Source: Streptomyces globisporus (lineage in GTDB: Bacteria > Actinomycetota > Actinomycetes > Streptomycetales > Streptomycetaceae). Taken from it: a DNA stretch of 64,000 bases. Below are positions 35,639 through 52,765 of this stretch, piece by piece (the first letter of the stretch is position 1; every line of letters begins with the position of its first letter). The stretch covers positions 992,001-1,056,000 of the forward strand of contig BMTG01000001.1 of the NCBI GenBank assembly GCA_014649555.1, read 5' to 3'. The notes under the pieces were generated by a model. It was not told the DNA's origin. It did not search any database and saw nothing but the letters and a program-made list of their open reading frames with translations. The position numbers and the translations under genes are program-made.

Positions 35639-37735
35639 GTGCGCGGCGTGGTGGATCGACCTGTCCTGTCCCGGATACGGATGCCCCGGCGCACCCTGCT
35701 CCTCGCGGCCGGCGCGACCGCCGCGACCGCCGGATGTGCCGTACCGGCTCCCCGGCGGCGCGGGCCGGAGGCGGACCCCGCGCCCGGTCTGGCCATAGCG
35801 AGCACCCGGCGGGCCCTGGTCCTGCAGCTGCTGGCCCACCCGGACGACGACCTGTACTTCATGAACCCGGACACCCGTGAGGCCCTGGACGCCGGGACCC
35901 CGCTGGTCTGCGTGTATCTCACCGCGGGCGAGGCGGACGGCGTCAACAGGATCCCCGGCGCGTCCCGCCCGGCCCCCGACCGTGCCGCGTACTCCTCCTC
36001 CCGCCACCAGGGCCTGCGCCAGGCGTACGCCGAGCTGCTCGGGCTCGACCGGTTCACGCCCTGGCAGAAGTCGGTGGCCGCCCTGCACGGCGGCCACCGG
36101 GCCGAGGTCAACGTCCTGACCGACGGGGTCCGCCGGGTCGAGCTGGTCTTCCTCAACACCGCGATGCACACCGGGCGCGGACGCCCCGGGCTGCCCAGTC
36201 TCTGGCGGGACCGACGGCTCGTGCTGCGTACCGTCGTCGCCGACAACTCCCCGCTGGAGCGCGCCGGTTCGTATACGTACGAGTCGCTGATCGACGTCCT
36301 CACCGGGCTGCTGGAGCAGTACCGGCCGACCGTCGTGCACACCCTCGACCCGGACCCGGACCTCCAGTTCAGCAGCGAGTACGAACGCCGCCGGGACAGC
36401 GAGCAGCGCGGATACTCCGACCACGCCGACCACACCGCGGCCGGGTGCTTCGCCTGGGCGGCCCTGATCCGCTGGGTGGCGCGGGCGACGGGGCGCGGGG
36501 AGCCGGTGCCCGGGTTCGTCGTCGCCTCGTTCCGGGGGTACTACAACCGGCACTGGCCCAAGAACCTGCCGCCCGCGGTGCTGGACCGCAAGGCCGGCCA
36601 CCTCGTCCCGTACGGCGGCGCCCCCGACTGGGAGTGCGGCAACCCCTCCGGCTGCGGGGACTACAACGTGGGCGGCGACCGGCCGCTCACCAACCGCAAG
36701 GGCTGGGTTCGCTCAACACACCACCGCTATCCGGGCCCCCGGGCCCAGGTCGCCACCGGGGCGGACGGCCGGCTCACCGCCTACGGGGTGCTCGGGCTGC
36801 GTGCCGTCCGGTGGCGCGAGAGCGCGCCCGGCAGCGGTGTCTGGGACGCGCCGGAGGACCTCGGCGGCGGCCCGCTCGCCCCGGTGCTGGGCGCCGCGGT
36901 GACGGCGGACGGGCGGCAGGTGCTGTTCGGGCTGCGATTCGCGGCGCTCGGCGGGCACGGCGCGGACAACGAACGCGAGATCGTGCTCCTGGAGCAGCGC
37001 TCCCCCGGCGGCCCCTTCCTCGCCTGGCAGGGTCTCGGCAACCCCGCGACCGGCCCCGACCACGGCCGCCGCATCGGCACCCCGACCGCCGTCACCGCCC
37101 CGGACGGCCGCGTCCACCTCTTCGTACGGAACGCGGAGAAGGGGCTGAGCACCCGGGTGCGCGACGCGGTCACCGGCCGCTGGAGCGGCTGGCGGGACAT
37201 GGGCGGCGGCGAGATCCAGGACGGGGTGACCGCGCTCGTGGACACGGCGGGGCGCGTCCACGTCTACGCGGCCGGGCACCATGCCGTGCACCACTGGACC
37301 CAGGACGCCCCGGACACCGACGTCACCGCCCGTACCCAGCTCACCGGCTTCCCCGTCCCCGCGCACGCGCCCGGCGCACTCCCCGCGCCCGACGGGTCCG
37401 TCGAGCTGTACTACCGCCCCGCCGCGCGCGAGCGGCTCGTCGCCGTACGCGCCGGAGCCGCGCCCGCGCCCCGCTTCGGGGGGTACGGTCCGGTGACCGC
37501 CGCCGCGTCACCGGCCGGACCGGTCCTGCTCGGCCGTTCCGCGGAGGGCCGCATCCGGATACGTACCGCCGAGGGGACGGCCGTACGGTCCCGGGGCCCC
37601 GTCGCCCTGGACGGCGCCGCCCTCCACCTGGGCGCGCCGGACGGCCGGCCCGTGGTCGTGGGCTTCGGCCCGGACGCAGCCCCCTGGGTGTGGCGGCCGC
37701 GAAAGGCACCGCGTCTCTCAACTCCCGCCCCATAA
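35639..37735 (+). CDS. PIG-L family deacetylase lipoprotein with C-terminal propeller-like domain
   Basis: A 698-residue exported protein. The N-terminus has RMPRRTLLLAAGATAATAGC, a twin-Arg signal ending in a lipobox with Cys33, so it is probably a Tat lipoprotein. The PIG-L deacetylase domain follows, with the zinc motif AHPDDD at 66-71 and SDHADH near residue 260. These enzymes remove acetyl groups from GlcNAc-type sugars. From about residue 365 to the end, repeated units such as TAPDGRVHLFVRNAEKG, DTAGRVHVYAAG and PAPDGSVELYYR suggest a beta-propeller, perhaps carbohydrate-binding. Start GTG 35639 has GGGAG upstream. Substrate unknown; cell-surface glycan is an inference. Confidence 0.85.
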   Translation: MRGVVDRPVLSRIRMPRRTLLLAAGATAATAGCAVPAPRRRGPEADPAPGLAIASTRRALVLQLLAHPDDDLYFMNPDTREALDAGTPLVCVYLTAGEADGVNRIPGASRPAPDRAAYSSSRHQGLRQAYAELLGLDRFTPWQKSVAALHGGHRAEVNVLTDGVRRVELVFLNTAMHTGRGRPGLPSLWRDRRLVLRTVVADNSPLERAGSYTYESLIDVLTGLLEQYRPTVVHTLDPDPDLQFSSEYERRRDSEQRGYSDHADHTAAGCFAWAALIRWVARATGRGEPVPGFVVASFRGYYNRHWPKNLPPAVLDRKAGHLVPYGGAPDWECGNPSGCGDYNVGGDRPLTNRKGWVRSTHHRYPGPRAQVATGADGRLTAYGVLGLRAVRWRESAPGSGVWDAPEDLGGGPLAPVLGAAVTADGRQVLFGLRFAALGGHGADNEREIVLLEQRSPGGPFLAWQGLGNPATGPDHGRRIGTPTAVTAPDGRVHLFVRNAEKGLSTRVRDAVTGRWSGWRDMGGGEIQDGVTALVDTAGRVHVYAAGHHAVHHWTQDAPDTDVTARTQLTGFPVPAHAPGALPAPDGSVELYYRPAARERLVAVRAGAAPAPRFGGYGPVTAAASPAGPVLLGRSAEGRIRIRTAEGTAVRSRGPVALDGAALHLGAPDGRPVVVGFGPDAAPWVWRPRKAPRLSTPAP

Positions 37736-37748
37736 CACCGCGTTATGG
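37730..37748. other. Palindrome at the PIG-L stop
   Basis: CCATAAC-ACCGC-GTTATGG overlaps the stop codon of the PIG-L gene and lies about 100 bases before the protease gene. It could be an operator or part of a terminator. It is relatively AT-rich for this genome. Confidence 0.4.
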
Positions 37749-37847
37749 CCAAACGTTAGTACCCCGCCCTCATCGCGCTCCGGCACCCTGTTGCCCACCA
37801 TCCCCCACGGACACGCCTACCCAGCGTGTCGCGCGAAACGAGGCATC

Positions 37848-38573
37848 ATGCGCATATCCCGGCTCATGCCCGCTGTCGCCGCAGCAGCGGCCTGCGTCCT
37901 CTCGCTCTTCGCACCGTCCGCGACGGCCGCACCGGCGCCGCCGCTCCAGGACGCCCCGCCGCCGAGCACCCAGATCATCGGCGGCGGCCAGGCGACCAAC
38001 GCGCCCTGGGCCGCCCGGCTCTTCTCGAACGGCAGAGAGACCTGTTCGGCGACGATCATCGCGCCGACCTGGATCCTCACCGCCAAGCACTGCGTCACCG
38101 GCGGCGGCCTGTCCTTCCGCATCGGCAGCCTCGACCAGCACAGCGGCGGTGTCGTCGCGAACGGCGCCCAGACCTACACCCACAGCTCGGACCTGGCGCT
38201 GGTGCGTCTTGACCGTTCCGTGCAGGCGACCTACTCCCGCCTCGGCTCGCCCGGCTCGGTGAGCGTCGGCCAGAGCGTCCAGGTCTGGGGCTGGGGCGCG
38301 ACCTCGCAGTGCGGCTCGGAGGCGAACTGCCAGTCGCGCTACCTGAAGGTCGCCAACGTGACGGTCACCGGCGGCTGCGGTGACGCGTACGGCGGCTCGG
38401 CGATCTGCGCCCGCCGCGGCAACGGCATCACCGCCGGCGGCGACTCCGGCGGCCCGATGACGGCGAACGGCATCCAGGTCGGCGTCGCCTCCACCAGCGA
38501 CCGCCAGACCACGACCGCGTACACGAACGTCACCGCGTACCGGTCCTGGATCCAGTCGATCGCGGGCGTCTGA
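37848..38573 (+). CDS. Secreted trypsin-like serine protease
   Basis: A 241-residue chymotrypsin-fold protease. The signal peptide is MRISRLMPAVAAAAACVLSLFAPSATAA with an AXA-like cleavage site. A short propeptide follows; mature IIGGGQATNAPWAARLF resembles the IVGG N-terminus. The triad is His in LTAKHC, Asp in SSDLALVRL and Ser in GGDSGGPM. Cys in ETCSATI and AKHC, plus two later pairs, fit disulfides. Start ATG 37848 follows GAGG; longer in-frame starts lack a signal-like start. Two or three hairpins follow. Confidence 0.92.
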   Translation: MRISRLMPAVAAAAACVLSLFAPSATAAPAPPLQDAPPPSTQIIGGGQATNAPWAARLFSNGRETCSATIIAPTWILTAKHCVTGGGLSFRIGSLDQHSGGVVANGAQTYTHSSDLALVRLDRSVQATYSRLGSPGSVSVGQSVQVWGWGATSQCGSEANCQSRYLKVANVTVTGGCGDAYGGSAICARRGNGITAGGDSGGPMTANGIQVGVASTSDRQTTTAYTNVTAYRSWIQSIAGV

Positions 38574-38622
38574 CCCAGGGCCTGTCCGGTCCTGATCCGG
38601 GCACGACCTGAACGCCCCACCC

Positions 38623-38655
38623 GGGACGGCGGACACCTGACCGGTCCGCCGTCCC
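38623..38655 (+). terminator. Terminator after the protease gene
   Basis: GGGACGGCGGAC and GTCCGCCGTCCC pair over 12 bp with a 9-base loop, 50 bases after the protease stop. Confidence 0.75.
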
Positions 38656-38663
38656 CCTGAAAC

Positions 38664-38706
38664 GTAGGGCCCCCGTACCTCACCGCCCGAGGTACCGGGG
38701 CCCTAC
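38664..38706. terminator. Second hairpin, protease-tuf interval
   Basis: Two 17-base arms (38664-38680, starting GTAGGGCCCC, and 38690-38706) match at 16 of 17 positions across a 9-base loop. It can work in both directions. Confidence 0.65.
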
Positions 38707-38739
38707 AGCCATGCCGGGCGAAGGGCCCGTCGTACGCCG

Positions 38740-38775
38740 AAGGGCCCCGCACCTCTTTCGAGGTGCGGGGCCCTT
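38740..38775. terminator. Terminator of tuf (bidirectional)
   Basis: AAGGGCCCCGCACCTC (38740-38755) pairs perfectly with GAGGTGCGGGGCCCTT (38760-38775) over 16 bp with a 4-base loop. It lies 44 bases beyond the tuf stop. Confidence 0.85.
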
Positions 38776-38818
38776 CTTGCAGCTCAGTGAGCCACCAGGT
38801 CCAAGGACCAAGCAGAAA

Positions 38819-40012
<1,194 letters not shown>

Positions 40013-40086
40013 TGGGGTCCTCCTGAGTGGTTCTGTACGCCTTGCTTCATCGGCGCCAGGTGATCTTTGCTGGGGTGCCGGCGCCC

Positions 40087-40127
40087 GGGGCATGCGGCAC
40101 AGTGCTGACGCGCTGTGCCGCATGCCC
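40087..40127 (-). other. Large inverted repeat between fusA and tuf
   Basis: GGGCATGCGGCACAG (40088-40102) and CTGTGCCGCATGCCC (40113-40127) pair perfectly over 15 bp with a 10-base loop. It lies in the mRNA leader of tuf. It may be an attenuator or an end point for fusA transcripts; no T-run follows. Confidence 0.75.
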
Positions 40128-40169
40128 ACCGGGCTCCGGTGACAAGCCTAAAGCGTGAGCTCGGGAGAG

Positions 40170-42299
<2,130 letters not shown>

Positions 42300-42337
42300 A
42301 AGGCTCAGTCTTCTCTCGGTCTCGATGGGGGTAGCGA

Positions 42338-42808
42338 CTACCAGCGGTAGTGCGCGAAGGCCTTGTTGGACTCGGCCATCTTGTGCGTGTCCTCACGCTT
42401 CTTGACCGCAGCGCCGAGGCCGTTGGAGGCGTCGAGCAGCTCGTTCATGAGGCGCTCGGTCATGGTCTTCTCGCGGCGGGCGCGGGAGTAACCGACGAGC
42501 CAGCGCAGAGCGAGGGTGGAGGCGCGACCGGGCTTGACCTCGATCGGCACCTGGTAGGTGGCGCCACCGACACGGCGGGACTTGACCTCGAGCGAGGGCT
42601 TGACGTTCTCAAGCGCGCGCTTCAGCGTGATGACCGGGTCGTTGCCGGTCTTCTCGCGGAGGCCTTCCATGGCGCCGTACACGATCCGCTCGGCGGTGGA
42701 ACGCTTGCCGTCGAGCAGGATCTTGTTGATCAGCGACGTGACAAGAGGAGAGCTGTAGACCGGGTCGATGATGACCGGGCGCTTCGGGGCGGGGCCCTTA
42801 CGAGGCAT
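42338..42808 (-). CDS. rpsG: 30S ribosomal protein S7
   Basis: A 156-residue S7, the 3' domain assembly initiator. [47 protein letters not shown] and [39 protein letters not shown] are canonical. It starts 2 bases after rpsL. Confidence 0.98.
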   Translation of the reverse strand: MPRKGPAPKRPVIIDPVYSSPLVTSLINKILLDGKRSTAERIVYGAMEGLREKTGNDPVITLKRALENVKPSLEVKSRRVGGATYQVPIEVKPGRASTLALRWLVGYSRARREKTMTERLMNELLDASNGLGAAVKKREDTHKMAESNKAFAHYRW

Positions 42809-42810
42809 TC

Positions 42811-43182
42811 TTACTTCTCCTTCTTGGCGCCGTAGCGGCTGCGGGCCTGCTTGCGGTTCTTGACACCCTGGGTGTCAAGGGAGCCGCGGATGATCTTGTA
42901 ACGAACACCCGGCAGGTCCTTCACACGGCCACCACGCACGAGCACGATGGAGTGCTCCTGCAGGTTGTGTCCCTCACCCGGGATGTAGGCCGTGACCTCG
43001 ATGCCGGAGGTCAGACGCACACGCGCGACCTTACGGAGGGCCGAGTTCGGCTTCTTCGGGGTGGTCGTGAACACACGCGTGCAGACACCGCGACGCTGGG
43101 GCGAACCCTCGAGCGCGGGCGTCTTGTTCTTCTCGACCTTGTCCTGCCGGCCCTTCCGGACCAGCTGCTGGATCGTAGGCAC
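42811..43182 (-). CDS. rpsL: 30S ribosomal protein S12
   Basis: A 123-residue S12 in the decoding centre. [32 protein letters not shown] and [17 protein letters not shown] are all wild-type. The Lys and Pro sites where streptomycin resistance changes occur are unaltered (PKKPNS and KDLPGV). It starts with GTG and has a good promoter about 200 bases upstream. Confidence 0.98.
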   Translation of the reverse strand: MPTIQQLVRKGRQDKVEKNKTPALEGSPQRRGVCTRVFTTTPKKPNSALRKVARVRLTSGIEVTAYIPGEGHNLQEHSIVLVRGGRVKDLPGVRYKIIRGSLDTQGVKNRKQARSRYGAKKEK

Positions 43183-43378
43183 TACTTCTCCGGTTTCTGT
43201 GTGCCGTTCGTGAAACTAACCTGGAACATCGCCGACCCACGCGGTCGGGTGTGTCGAATACTGCGGACTCCCGCCCTGGGGGCAGAAGGGGCGCAGATTG
43301 CGGTGGCCACTGTGACGGACTCGCAGTACGGCTGAGGACACGCACACGAGCCCAGGCACACCCCAGGCACAAGGCTTG

Positions 43379-43407
43379 AGCGTACCTACCTCACGCAGCT
43401 GGGTCAA
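43379..43407 (-). promoter_or_regulatory. Promoter of the rpsL-rpsG-fusA(-tuf) operon
   Basis: TTGACC (43407-43402), a 17-base spacer and TACGCT (43384-43379) on the minus strand. It is one of the best vegetative promoters in the window. Predicted start near 43372. Confidence 0.8.
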
Positions 43408-43576
43408 AACAAATGCTGTCCACGCCCGCGGCCCCGGCTCCGGACCTCCGGCCACCGATGGCGATAACCACCCGCGTAGTCCCTTCCCGCGCAGCTCAGC
43501 GCCCCGGCGGCCCACCGTCCGCCGCCCGGCCGTCAGCAGGGCTTCCAGACCCCGGGAAGGCCGTCCCCGCACACGC

Positions 43577-43620
43577 CGGAGGGCGGCCACCCCCCGGCGT
43601 ACAGGGGTGACCGCCCTCCG
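43577..43620 (-). terminator. Terminator after rpoC
   Basis: CGGAGGGCGG (43577-43586) and CCGCCCTCCG (43611-43620) form a 10-bp stem, extended inside by CACC/GGTG. It begins 18 bases after the rpoC stop. Confidence 0.75.
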
Positions 43621-43638
43621 GTCGTTCAAGCGACTCGC

Positions 43639-47538
<3,900 letters not shown>

Positions 47539-47636
47539 TTGTCGTCAATCCCTCTTTCGGGGTCTCGTCTCAATCAATGGTCTGAACGGGTCCGGGGAGG
47601 GCCGGCCGCCTCGGGATGAGGCGGCCGGCCGGCCCG

Positions 47637-50600
47637 TCAGACCTCTTCGACGCTGCTCGGCTCGCGCCGGGACAGGTCGATACCGAGTTCCTCCGCCGCG
47701 CGGAAGACGTCCTCGTCCGTGTCGCGCATCTCGATGGACATGCCGTCCGAGGACAGCACCTCCACGTTGAGGCAGAGCGACTGCATTTCCTTGATGAGCA
47801 CCTTGAAGGACTCGGGAATGCCGGGCTCGGGGATGTTCTCGCCCTTGACGATGGCCTCGTAGACCTTCACGCGGCCGGTCACGTCGTCGGACTTGATCGT
47901 CAGGAGCTCCTGGAGGGCGTACGCGGCGCCGTAAGCCTCAAGGGCCCACACCTCCATCTCACCGAAGCGCTGACCACCGAACTGCGCCTTACCACCCAGC
48001 GGCTGCTGCGTGATCATGGAGTACGGGCCGGTCGAACGCGCGTGGAGCTTGTCGTCGACCAGGTGGTGCAGCTTGAGGATGTACATGAACCCGACCGAGA
48101 CCGGGTCCGGGAACGGCTCGCCGGAGCGGCCGTCGTAGAGCTGGGCCTTGCCGGAGGGCTGGACCAGGCGGTCGCCGTCGCGGTTGGGGATCGTGGCCTG
48201 GAAGAGGCCGGTGATCTCGTCCTCGCGCGCACCGTCGAAGACGGGCGTGGCGACGTTGGTGCCGGGGGCGACCTGGTCGGCGCCGATGGCCTGCAGGCGC
48301 TGGGCCCACTCGTCACCGAGGCCGGAGACGTCCCAGCCGCGGCTGGCGAGCCAGCCGAGGTGGATCTCCAGGACCTGTCCCGGGTTCATTCGGGACGGGA
48401 CACCCAGCGGGTTGAGGATGATGTCGACCGGGGTGCCGTCCTCCAGGAACGGCATGTCCTCGATCGGCAGGATCTTGGAGATGACGCCCTTGTTGCCGTG
48501 ACGGCCGGCGAGCTTGTCACCATCGGTGATCTTGCGCTTCTGCGCGACGTAGACGCGGACCAGCTGGTTCACGCCCGGCGGCAGCTCGTCGCCCTCTTCG
48601 CGGTCGAAGACGCGGACGCCGATGACCTTGCCGATCTCACCGTGCGGCACCTTCAGCGAGGTGTCGCGCACCTCGCGCGCCTTCTCACCGAAGATCGCGC
48701 GGAGCAGGCGCTCCTCGGGGGTCAGCTCGGTCTCACCCTTGGGCGTGACCTTGCCGACGAGGATGTCACCGGCGACGACCTCGGCACCGATCCGGATGAT
48801 GCCGCGCTCGTCGAGGTCGGCGAGGACCTCTTCGGAGACGTTCGGGATGTCCCGGGTGATCTCCTCGGGGCCGAGCTTGGTGTCACGGGCGTCGACCTCG
48901 TGCTCCTCGATGTGGATCGAGGAGAGGACGTCGTCCTGCACGAGGCGCTGCGACAGGATGATCGCGTCCTCGTAGTTGTGACCCTCCCACGGCATGAACG
49001 CCACGAGCAGGTTCTTGCCGAGGGCCATCTCACCGTTCTCGGTGGCCGGTCCGTCGGCGAGCACCTGGTCGGCGATGATCCGGTCGCCCTCGGAGACGAC
49101 GACCTTCTGGTTGACCGAGGTGCCCTGGTTGGAGCGCATGAACTTGGCGATGCGGTACGTGGTGTACGTGCCGTCGTCGTTCGTGACGGTGATGTAGTCC
49201 GCGGAGACCTCCTGGACCACACCGTCCTTCTCGGCCTTGAGGACGTCGCCGGCGTCGGTGGCGCAGCGGTACTCCATGCCGGTGCCGACGAGCGGGGCCT
49301 CCGACTTAATCAGCGGCACCGCCTGACGCATCATGTTCGCGCCCATGAGGGCACGGTTGGCGTCGTCGTGCTCCAGGAAGGGGATCATCGCGGTGGCGAC
49401 GGACACCATCTGGCGCGGCGAGACGTCCATGTAGTCGACGTCCGTGCCGGGCACGTAGTCGACCTCTCCGCCACGACGGCGGACCAGGACGCGCGGCTCG
49501 GTGAAGCGCAGCTCGTCGGAGAGCGTCGCGTTCGCCTGGGCGATGACGAAGCGGTCCTCCTCGTCGGCGGTGATGTAGTCGACGTCGTCGGTGACCTGGC
49601 CGTCGACGACCTTGCGGTACGGCGTCTCGATGAAGCCGAACGCGTTGACGCGGCCGTACGAGGCGAGCGAACCGATCAGACCGATGTTCGGGCCTTCAGG
49701 GGTCTCGATCGGGCACATGCGTCCGTAGTGGGACGGGTGCACGTCTCGGACCTCGAAGCCGGCCCGCTCACGGGAGAGACCACCCGGGCCAAGAGCCGAC
49801 AGACGGCGCTTGTGGGTGAGACCCGACAGCGGGTTGTTCTGGTCCATGAACTGCGACAGCTGGCTGGTGCCGAAGAACTCCTTGATGGAGGCGACGACCG
49901 GCCGGATGTTGATCAGGGTCTGCGGCGTGATCGCCTCGACGTCCTGGGTGGTCATGCGCTCGCGCACGACGCGCTCCATCCGCGCCAGGCCCGTACGGAC
50001 CTGGTTCTGGATGAGCTCGCCGACGTTGCGCAGACGACGGTTGCCGAAGTGGTCGATGTCGTCGGTCTCGACGACGATCTCCCGGCCGGACTCGCCGATC
50101 GTCTCGGTCTCGCCGGCGTGCAGCTTGACCAGGTACTTGATGGTCGCGATGACGTCGTCGGTGGTGAGCACCCCGGCGTCCAGCGGCTCATCGGCGCCGA
50201 GCTTCTTGTTCACCTTGTAGCGGCCGACCTTCGCGAGGTCGTAGCGCTTCGGGTTGAAGTAGAGGTTCTCGAGCAGCGTCTGAGCGGCCTCGCGGGTCGG
50301 CGGCTCGCCCGGACGCAGCTTGCGGTAGATGTCGAGCAGTGCGTCGTCCTGGCCCTGGGTGTGGTCCTTCTCCAGGGTGGCGCGCATGGACTCGTACTCG
50401 CCGAACTCCTCGAGGATCTGCTCGGTGGTCCAGCCGAGAGCCTTCAGGAGGACGGTGACGGACTGCTTGCGCTTGCGGTCGATGCGGACACCGACCATGT
50501 CGCGCTTGTCGATCTCCATCTCCAGCCAGGCACCCCGGGAGGGGATGATCTTGGCGGAGAAGATGTCCTTGTCGGACGTCTTGTCGATGGAGGAGTCGAA

Positions 50601-51122
50601 GTAGACACCCGGCGAGCGGACCAGCTGCGACACGACGACACGCTCGGTGCCGTTGATGACGAAGGTGCCCTTGTTGGTCATGAGCGGGAAGTCGCCCATG
50701 AAGACCGTCTGGGACTTGATCTCGCCGGTCTCGTTGTTGGTGAACTCGGCCGTGACGAAGAGCGGCGCGGCGAACGTGAAGTCGCGCTCCTTGCACTCGT
50801 CGATCGAGTTCTTCGGGGGCTCGAAACGGTGGTCGCGGAACGTGAGCGACATCGACCCGGAGAAGTCCTCGATCGGTGAGATCTCCTCGAAGATCTCCTC
50901 CAGGCCGGACTTGGTGGGGACGTCTTGTCCACTGTCCAGAGCAGCCTCGACGCGAGCCTTCCAGGCGGCGTTGCCGAGGAGCCAGTCAAAGCTCTCGGTC
51001 TGCAGCGCGAGGAGGTTCGGAACCTCGAGGGGCTCCTTGATCTTTGCAAAAGAGATGCGCAGCGGGGCGGTGCTGGCACCGTTGTTCGTATTCGCGGTCG
51101 AGGCGTTGCGCGAGGCGGCCAA
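47637..51122 (-). CDS. rpoB: RNA polymerase beta subunit
   Basis: A 1161-residue beta subunit. The rifampicin region [32 protein letters not shown] is wild-type with His, Ser and Leu at the usual positions. [31 protein letters not shown] and [21 protein letters not shown] are conserved. TTG 51122 is chosen as start, giving [14 protein letters not shown], with GGAAGGA seven bases upstream and the Streptomyces family length. The GTG at 51152 (MSPSPRKD) has no ribosome-binding site. Confidence 0.96.
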   Translation of the reverse strand: MAASRNASTANTNNGASTAPLRISFAKIKEPLEVPNLLALQTESFDWLLGNAAWKARVEAALDSGQDVPTKSGLEEIFEEISPIEDFSGSMSLTFRDHRFEPPKNSIDECKERDFTFAAPLFVTAEFTNNETGEIKSQTVFMGDFPLMTNKGTFVINGTERVVVSQLVRSPGVYFDSSIDKTSDKDIFSAKIIPSRGAWLEMEIDKRDMVGVRIDRKRKQSVTVLLKALGWTTEQILEEFGEYESMRATLEKDHTQGQDDALLDIYRKLRPGEPPTREAAQTLLENLYFNPKRYDLAKVGRYKVNKKLGADEPLDAGVLTTDDVIATIKYLVKLHAGETETIGESGREIVVETDDIDHFGNRRLRNVGELIQNQVRTGLARMERVVRERMTTQDVEAITPQTLINIRPVVASIKEFFGTSQLSQFMDQNNPLSGLTHKRRLSALGPGGLSRERAGFEVRDVHPSHYGRMCPIETPEGPNIGLIGSLASYGRVNAFGFIETPYRKVVDGQVTDDVDYITADEEDRFVIAQANATLSDELRFTEPRVLVRRRGGEVDYVPGTDVDYMDVSPRQMVSVATAMIPFLEHDDANRALMGANMMRQAVPLIKSEAPLVGTGMEYRCATDAGDVLKAEKDGVVQEVSADYITVTNDDGTYTTYRIAKFMRSNQGTSVNQKVVVSEGDRIIADQVLADGPATENGEMALGKNLLVAFMPWEGHNYEDAIILSQRLVQDDVLSSIHIEEHEVDARDTKLGPEEITRDIPNVSEEVLADLDERGIIRIGAEVVAGDILVGKVTPKGETELTPEERLLRAIFGEKAREVRDTSLKVPHGEIGKVIGVRVFDREEGDELPPGVNQLVRVYVAQKRKITDGDKLAGRHGNKGVISKILPIEDMPFLEDGTPVDIILNPLGVPSRMNPGQVLEIHLGWLASRGWDVSGLGDEWAQRLQAIGADQVAPGTNVATPVFDGAREDEITGLFQATIPNRDGDRLVQPSGKAQLYDGRSGEPFPDPVSVGFMYILKLHHLVDDKLHARSTGPYSMITQQPLGGKAQFGGQRFGEMEVWALEAYGAAYALQELLTIKSDDVTGRVKVYEAIVKGENIPEPGIPESFKVLIKEMQSLCLNVEVLSSDGMSIEMRDTDEDVFRAAEELGIDLSRREPSSVEEV

Positions 51123-51304
51123 GAGGGGGTCCTTCCGAGGGCTCGGACTCACTACGCGCGTACCGGTCCCACCCTGGACACAAAGACAGGCCGTTCCGAA
51201 TCGGTCGCAAACGACCAGGTCGGAGGGGGTCGGTCATCGGTGCTTCAGCGTGGGCATGCCCCTGGTGACGGGCAGGAGGCAGCTAACAGGCAGCGCAAAG
51301 GGTC

Positions 51305-51333
51305 AGTGTAGCCAAGCGGCACACTGATGTCCA
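51305..51333 (-). promoter_or_regulatory. Promoter of rpoB-rpoC
   Basis: TGGACA (51333-51328), a 17-base spacer and TACACT (51310-51305) on the minus strand. Predicted start near 51298. This separates rpoBC from the upstream rplJL transcript. Confidence 0.75.
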
Positions 51334-51659
51334 GTCGGGGTTCTCAGAGACCCACGTTGCTCTCAACAGCTGTTCTCAACACCTATGTCTAGCCCTCGCG
51401 CGGGGTGCGCGCTTCTTTACTTCCCTCTTCACTCTCGATCCATGCCTCGGATACGGATCGAAGTGATGACGCGTCCTGAGAATTGCGCGCCGCGTCCGGT
51501 TCGTCAAGGCCCGCCGGTCCGATCGGACCTCCAGGGACCTTCACCGGCCACCCCCGGGAAACCCGCAGGACGCCCCAGAGGGGCCCGCGAGAGGCGCACG
51601 GCGAAGATCACCCTACTCGTGGTCGGCGGAAGAGCAAGGCACCCGCCCCGGGCACGCCG

Positions 51660-51691
51660 AAGGGCGACCACCCGAATGGGTGATCGCCCTT
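51660..51691 (-). terminator. Hairpin after rplL
   Basis: AAGGGCGA with CACCC pairs with GGGTG and TCGCCCTT across a GAAT loop, giving a stem of about 13 bp with one mismatch. It is about 50 bases after the rplL stop. In many bacteria a partial terminator here sets the rplL/rpoB ratio. Confidence 0.75.
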
Positions 51692-51739
51692 GGCGCGGGC
51701 ACGTGACGTGCCCAGGGAGCCCGGAGGACTCCCGAGGTG

Positions 51740-52123
51740 TTACTTGACCTCGACGGAAGCGCCGGCGGCCTTGAGGGACTCGGCAGCCTTCTCGGCGGCC
51801 TCCTTGGCGACCTTCTCGAGGACCGGCTTCGGGGTGCCGTCGACGAGGTCCTTGGCCTCCTTCAGACCCAGCGAGGTCAGCTCACGCACGACCTTGATGA
51901 CCTGGATCTTCTTCTCGCCGGCGCCGGTGAGGATGACGTCGAACTCGTCCTGCTCGGCCTCGGCCTCGGCCGGGGCGCCGCCCGCGGCGGGACCGGCGAC
52001 GGCGACGGCCGCGGCGGCGGTGACGTCGAACTTCTCCTCGAAGGCCTTCACGAACTCGGAGAGCTCGATGAGGGTCATCTCTTCGAACTGCGCGAGCAGG
52101 TCGTCCTGGGACAGCTTCGCCAT
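51740..52123 (-). CDS. rplL: 50S ribosomal protein L7/L12
   Basis: A 127-residue stalk protein. [32 protein letters not shown] is the N-terminal dimer domain. An Ala/Gly-rich hinge and the C-terminal factor-binding domain [41 protein letters not shown] follow. It comes 84 bases after rplJ. Confidence 0.98.
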   Translation of the reverse strand: MAKLSQDDLLAQFEEMTLIELSEFVKAFEEKFDVTAAAAVAVAGPAAGGAPAEAEAEQDEFDVILTGAGEKKIQVIKVVRELTSLGLKEAKDLVDGTPKPVLEKVAKEAAEKAAESLKAAGASVEVK

Positions 52124-52207
52124 GACAGGCGTCCTTCCACTATTCGGCAGGTGCCGGATGTATATGTCGGCGGGCGTACGTGGAGCCCGCTGGACCGCTG
52201 AGCGTGA

Positions 52208-52765
52208 TTACTCGGCGGCCTCGGCGGGAGCCGGAGTACCGGCACCGCCCTGCTCTTCCTTCTTGGCGCGAAGAGCTTCCGCGGTGCGGACGAACTTGGA
52301 GGGCAGGGCCTGGAAGACCTGCGCCGCCTGCGTCTGCTTGCCCTTGAAAGCACCGGCCAGCTTGGAGAGCAGAACCTCGCGGGACTCGAGGTCCGCGAGC
52401 TTCTTGATCTCATCGGCGGACAGCGCCTTACCGTCAAGGACACCGCCCTTGATGATGAGGTTGGGGTTGTCCTTGGCGAAGTCACGAAGACCCTTCGCCG
52501 ACTCCACCGGGTCACCGGTGACGAAGGCAACCGCCGTCGGACCCGAGAACAGGTCGTCCAGCGTGTCGATCCCGGCCTCGTTGGCCGCAATCTTGGTCAG
52601 CGTGTTCTTCACCACGGCGTACTGGGCGTTCTCACCGAGCGAGCGACGCAGCGTCTTGAGCTGCGCCACGGTGAGACCCCGGTACTCGGTCAGCACGGCG
52701 GCGTTCGAGCTGCGGAACTGGTCCGCGAGCTCGGCTACCGCGGCAGCCTTGTCGGGCCTTGCCAT
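52208..52765 (-). CDS. rplJ: 50S ribosomal protein L10
   Basis: A 185-residue L10 that anchors the L7/L12 stalk. [45 protein letters not shown] and [15 protein letters not shown] are typical. The acidic Ala-rich tail is common in actinobacteria. ATG 52765 is chosen; the extra upstream frame is leader. In other bacteria L10-L12 binds its own leader to repress translation. Confidence 0.98.
   Translation of the reverse strand: MARPDKAAAVAELADQFRSSNAAVLTEYRGLTVAQLKTLRRSLGENAQYAVVKNTLTKIAANEAGIDTLDDLFSGPTAVAFVTGDPVESAKGLRDFAKDNPNLIIKGGVLDGKALSADEIKKLADLESREVLLSKLAGAFKGKQTQAAQVFQALPSKFVRTAEALRAKKEEQGGAGTPAPAEAAE

Larger units (their letters stand above)
43183..43638. other. rpoC-rpsL intergenic region
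   Basis: No gene is seen in these 456 bases. The right end has the rpoC terminator (43577-43620) and the left half the rpsL promoter at 43379-43407, giving an rpsL leader of about 190 bases. Between 43410 and 43575 I see only GC-rich sequence without clear structure. Confidence 0.55.
51123..51739. other. rplL-rpoB intergenic region
   Basis: No gene is seen in these 617 bases. From right to left on the minus strand they contain the rplL terminator, a possible weak promoter (TTGACG at 51507-51502, then AATTCT), and the stronger rpoB promoter at 51305-51333. The rpoB leader would then be about 175 bases. Confidence 0.55.

Noticed and set aside
42811-43182. Streptomycin-resistance change in S12
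   Set aside because: PKKPNS and KDLPGV are unaltered.
47616-50879. A 1087-residue open frame opposite rpoB
   Set aside because: Same mirror effect; low-complexity product and no start signals.
47637-51122. Rifampicin-resistance change in RpoB
   Set aside because: The cluster region reads as wild-type at the usual positions.
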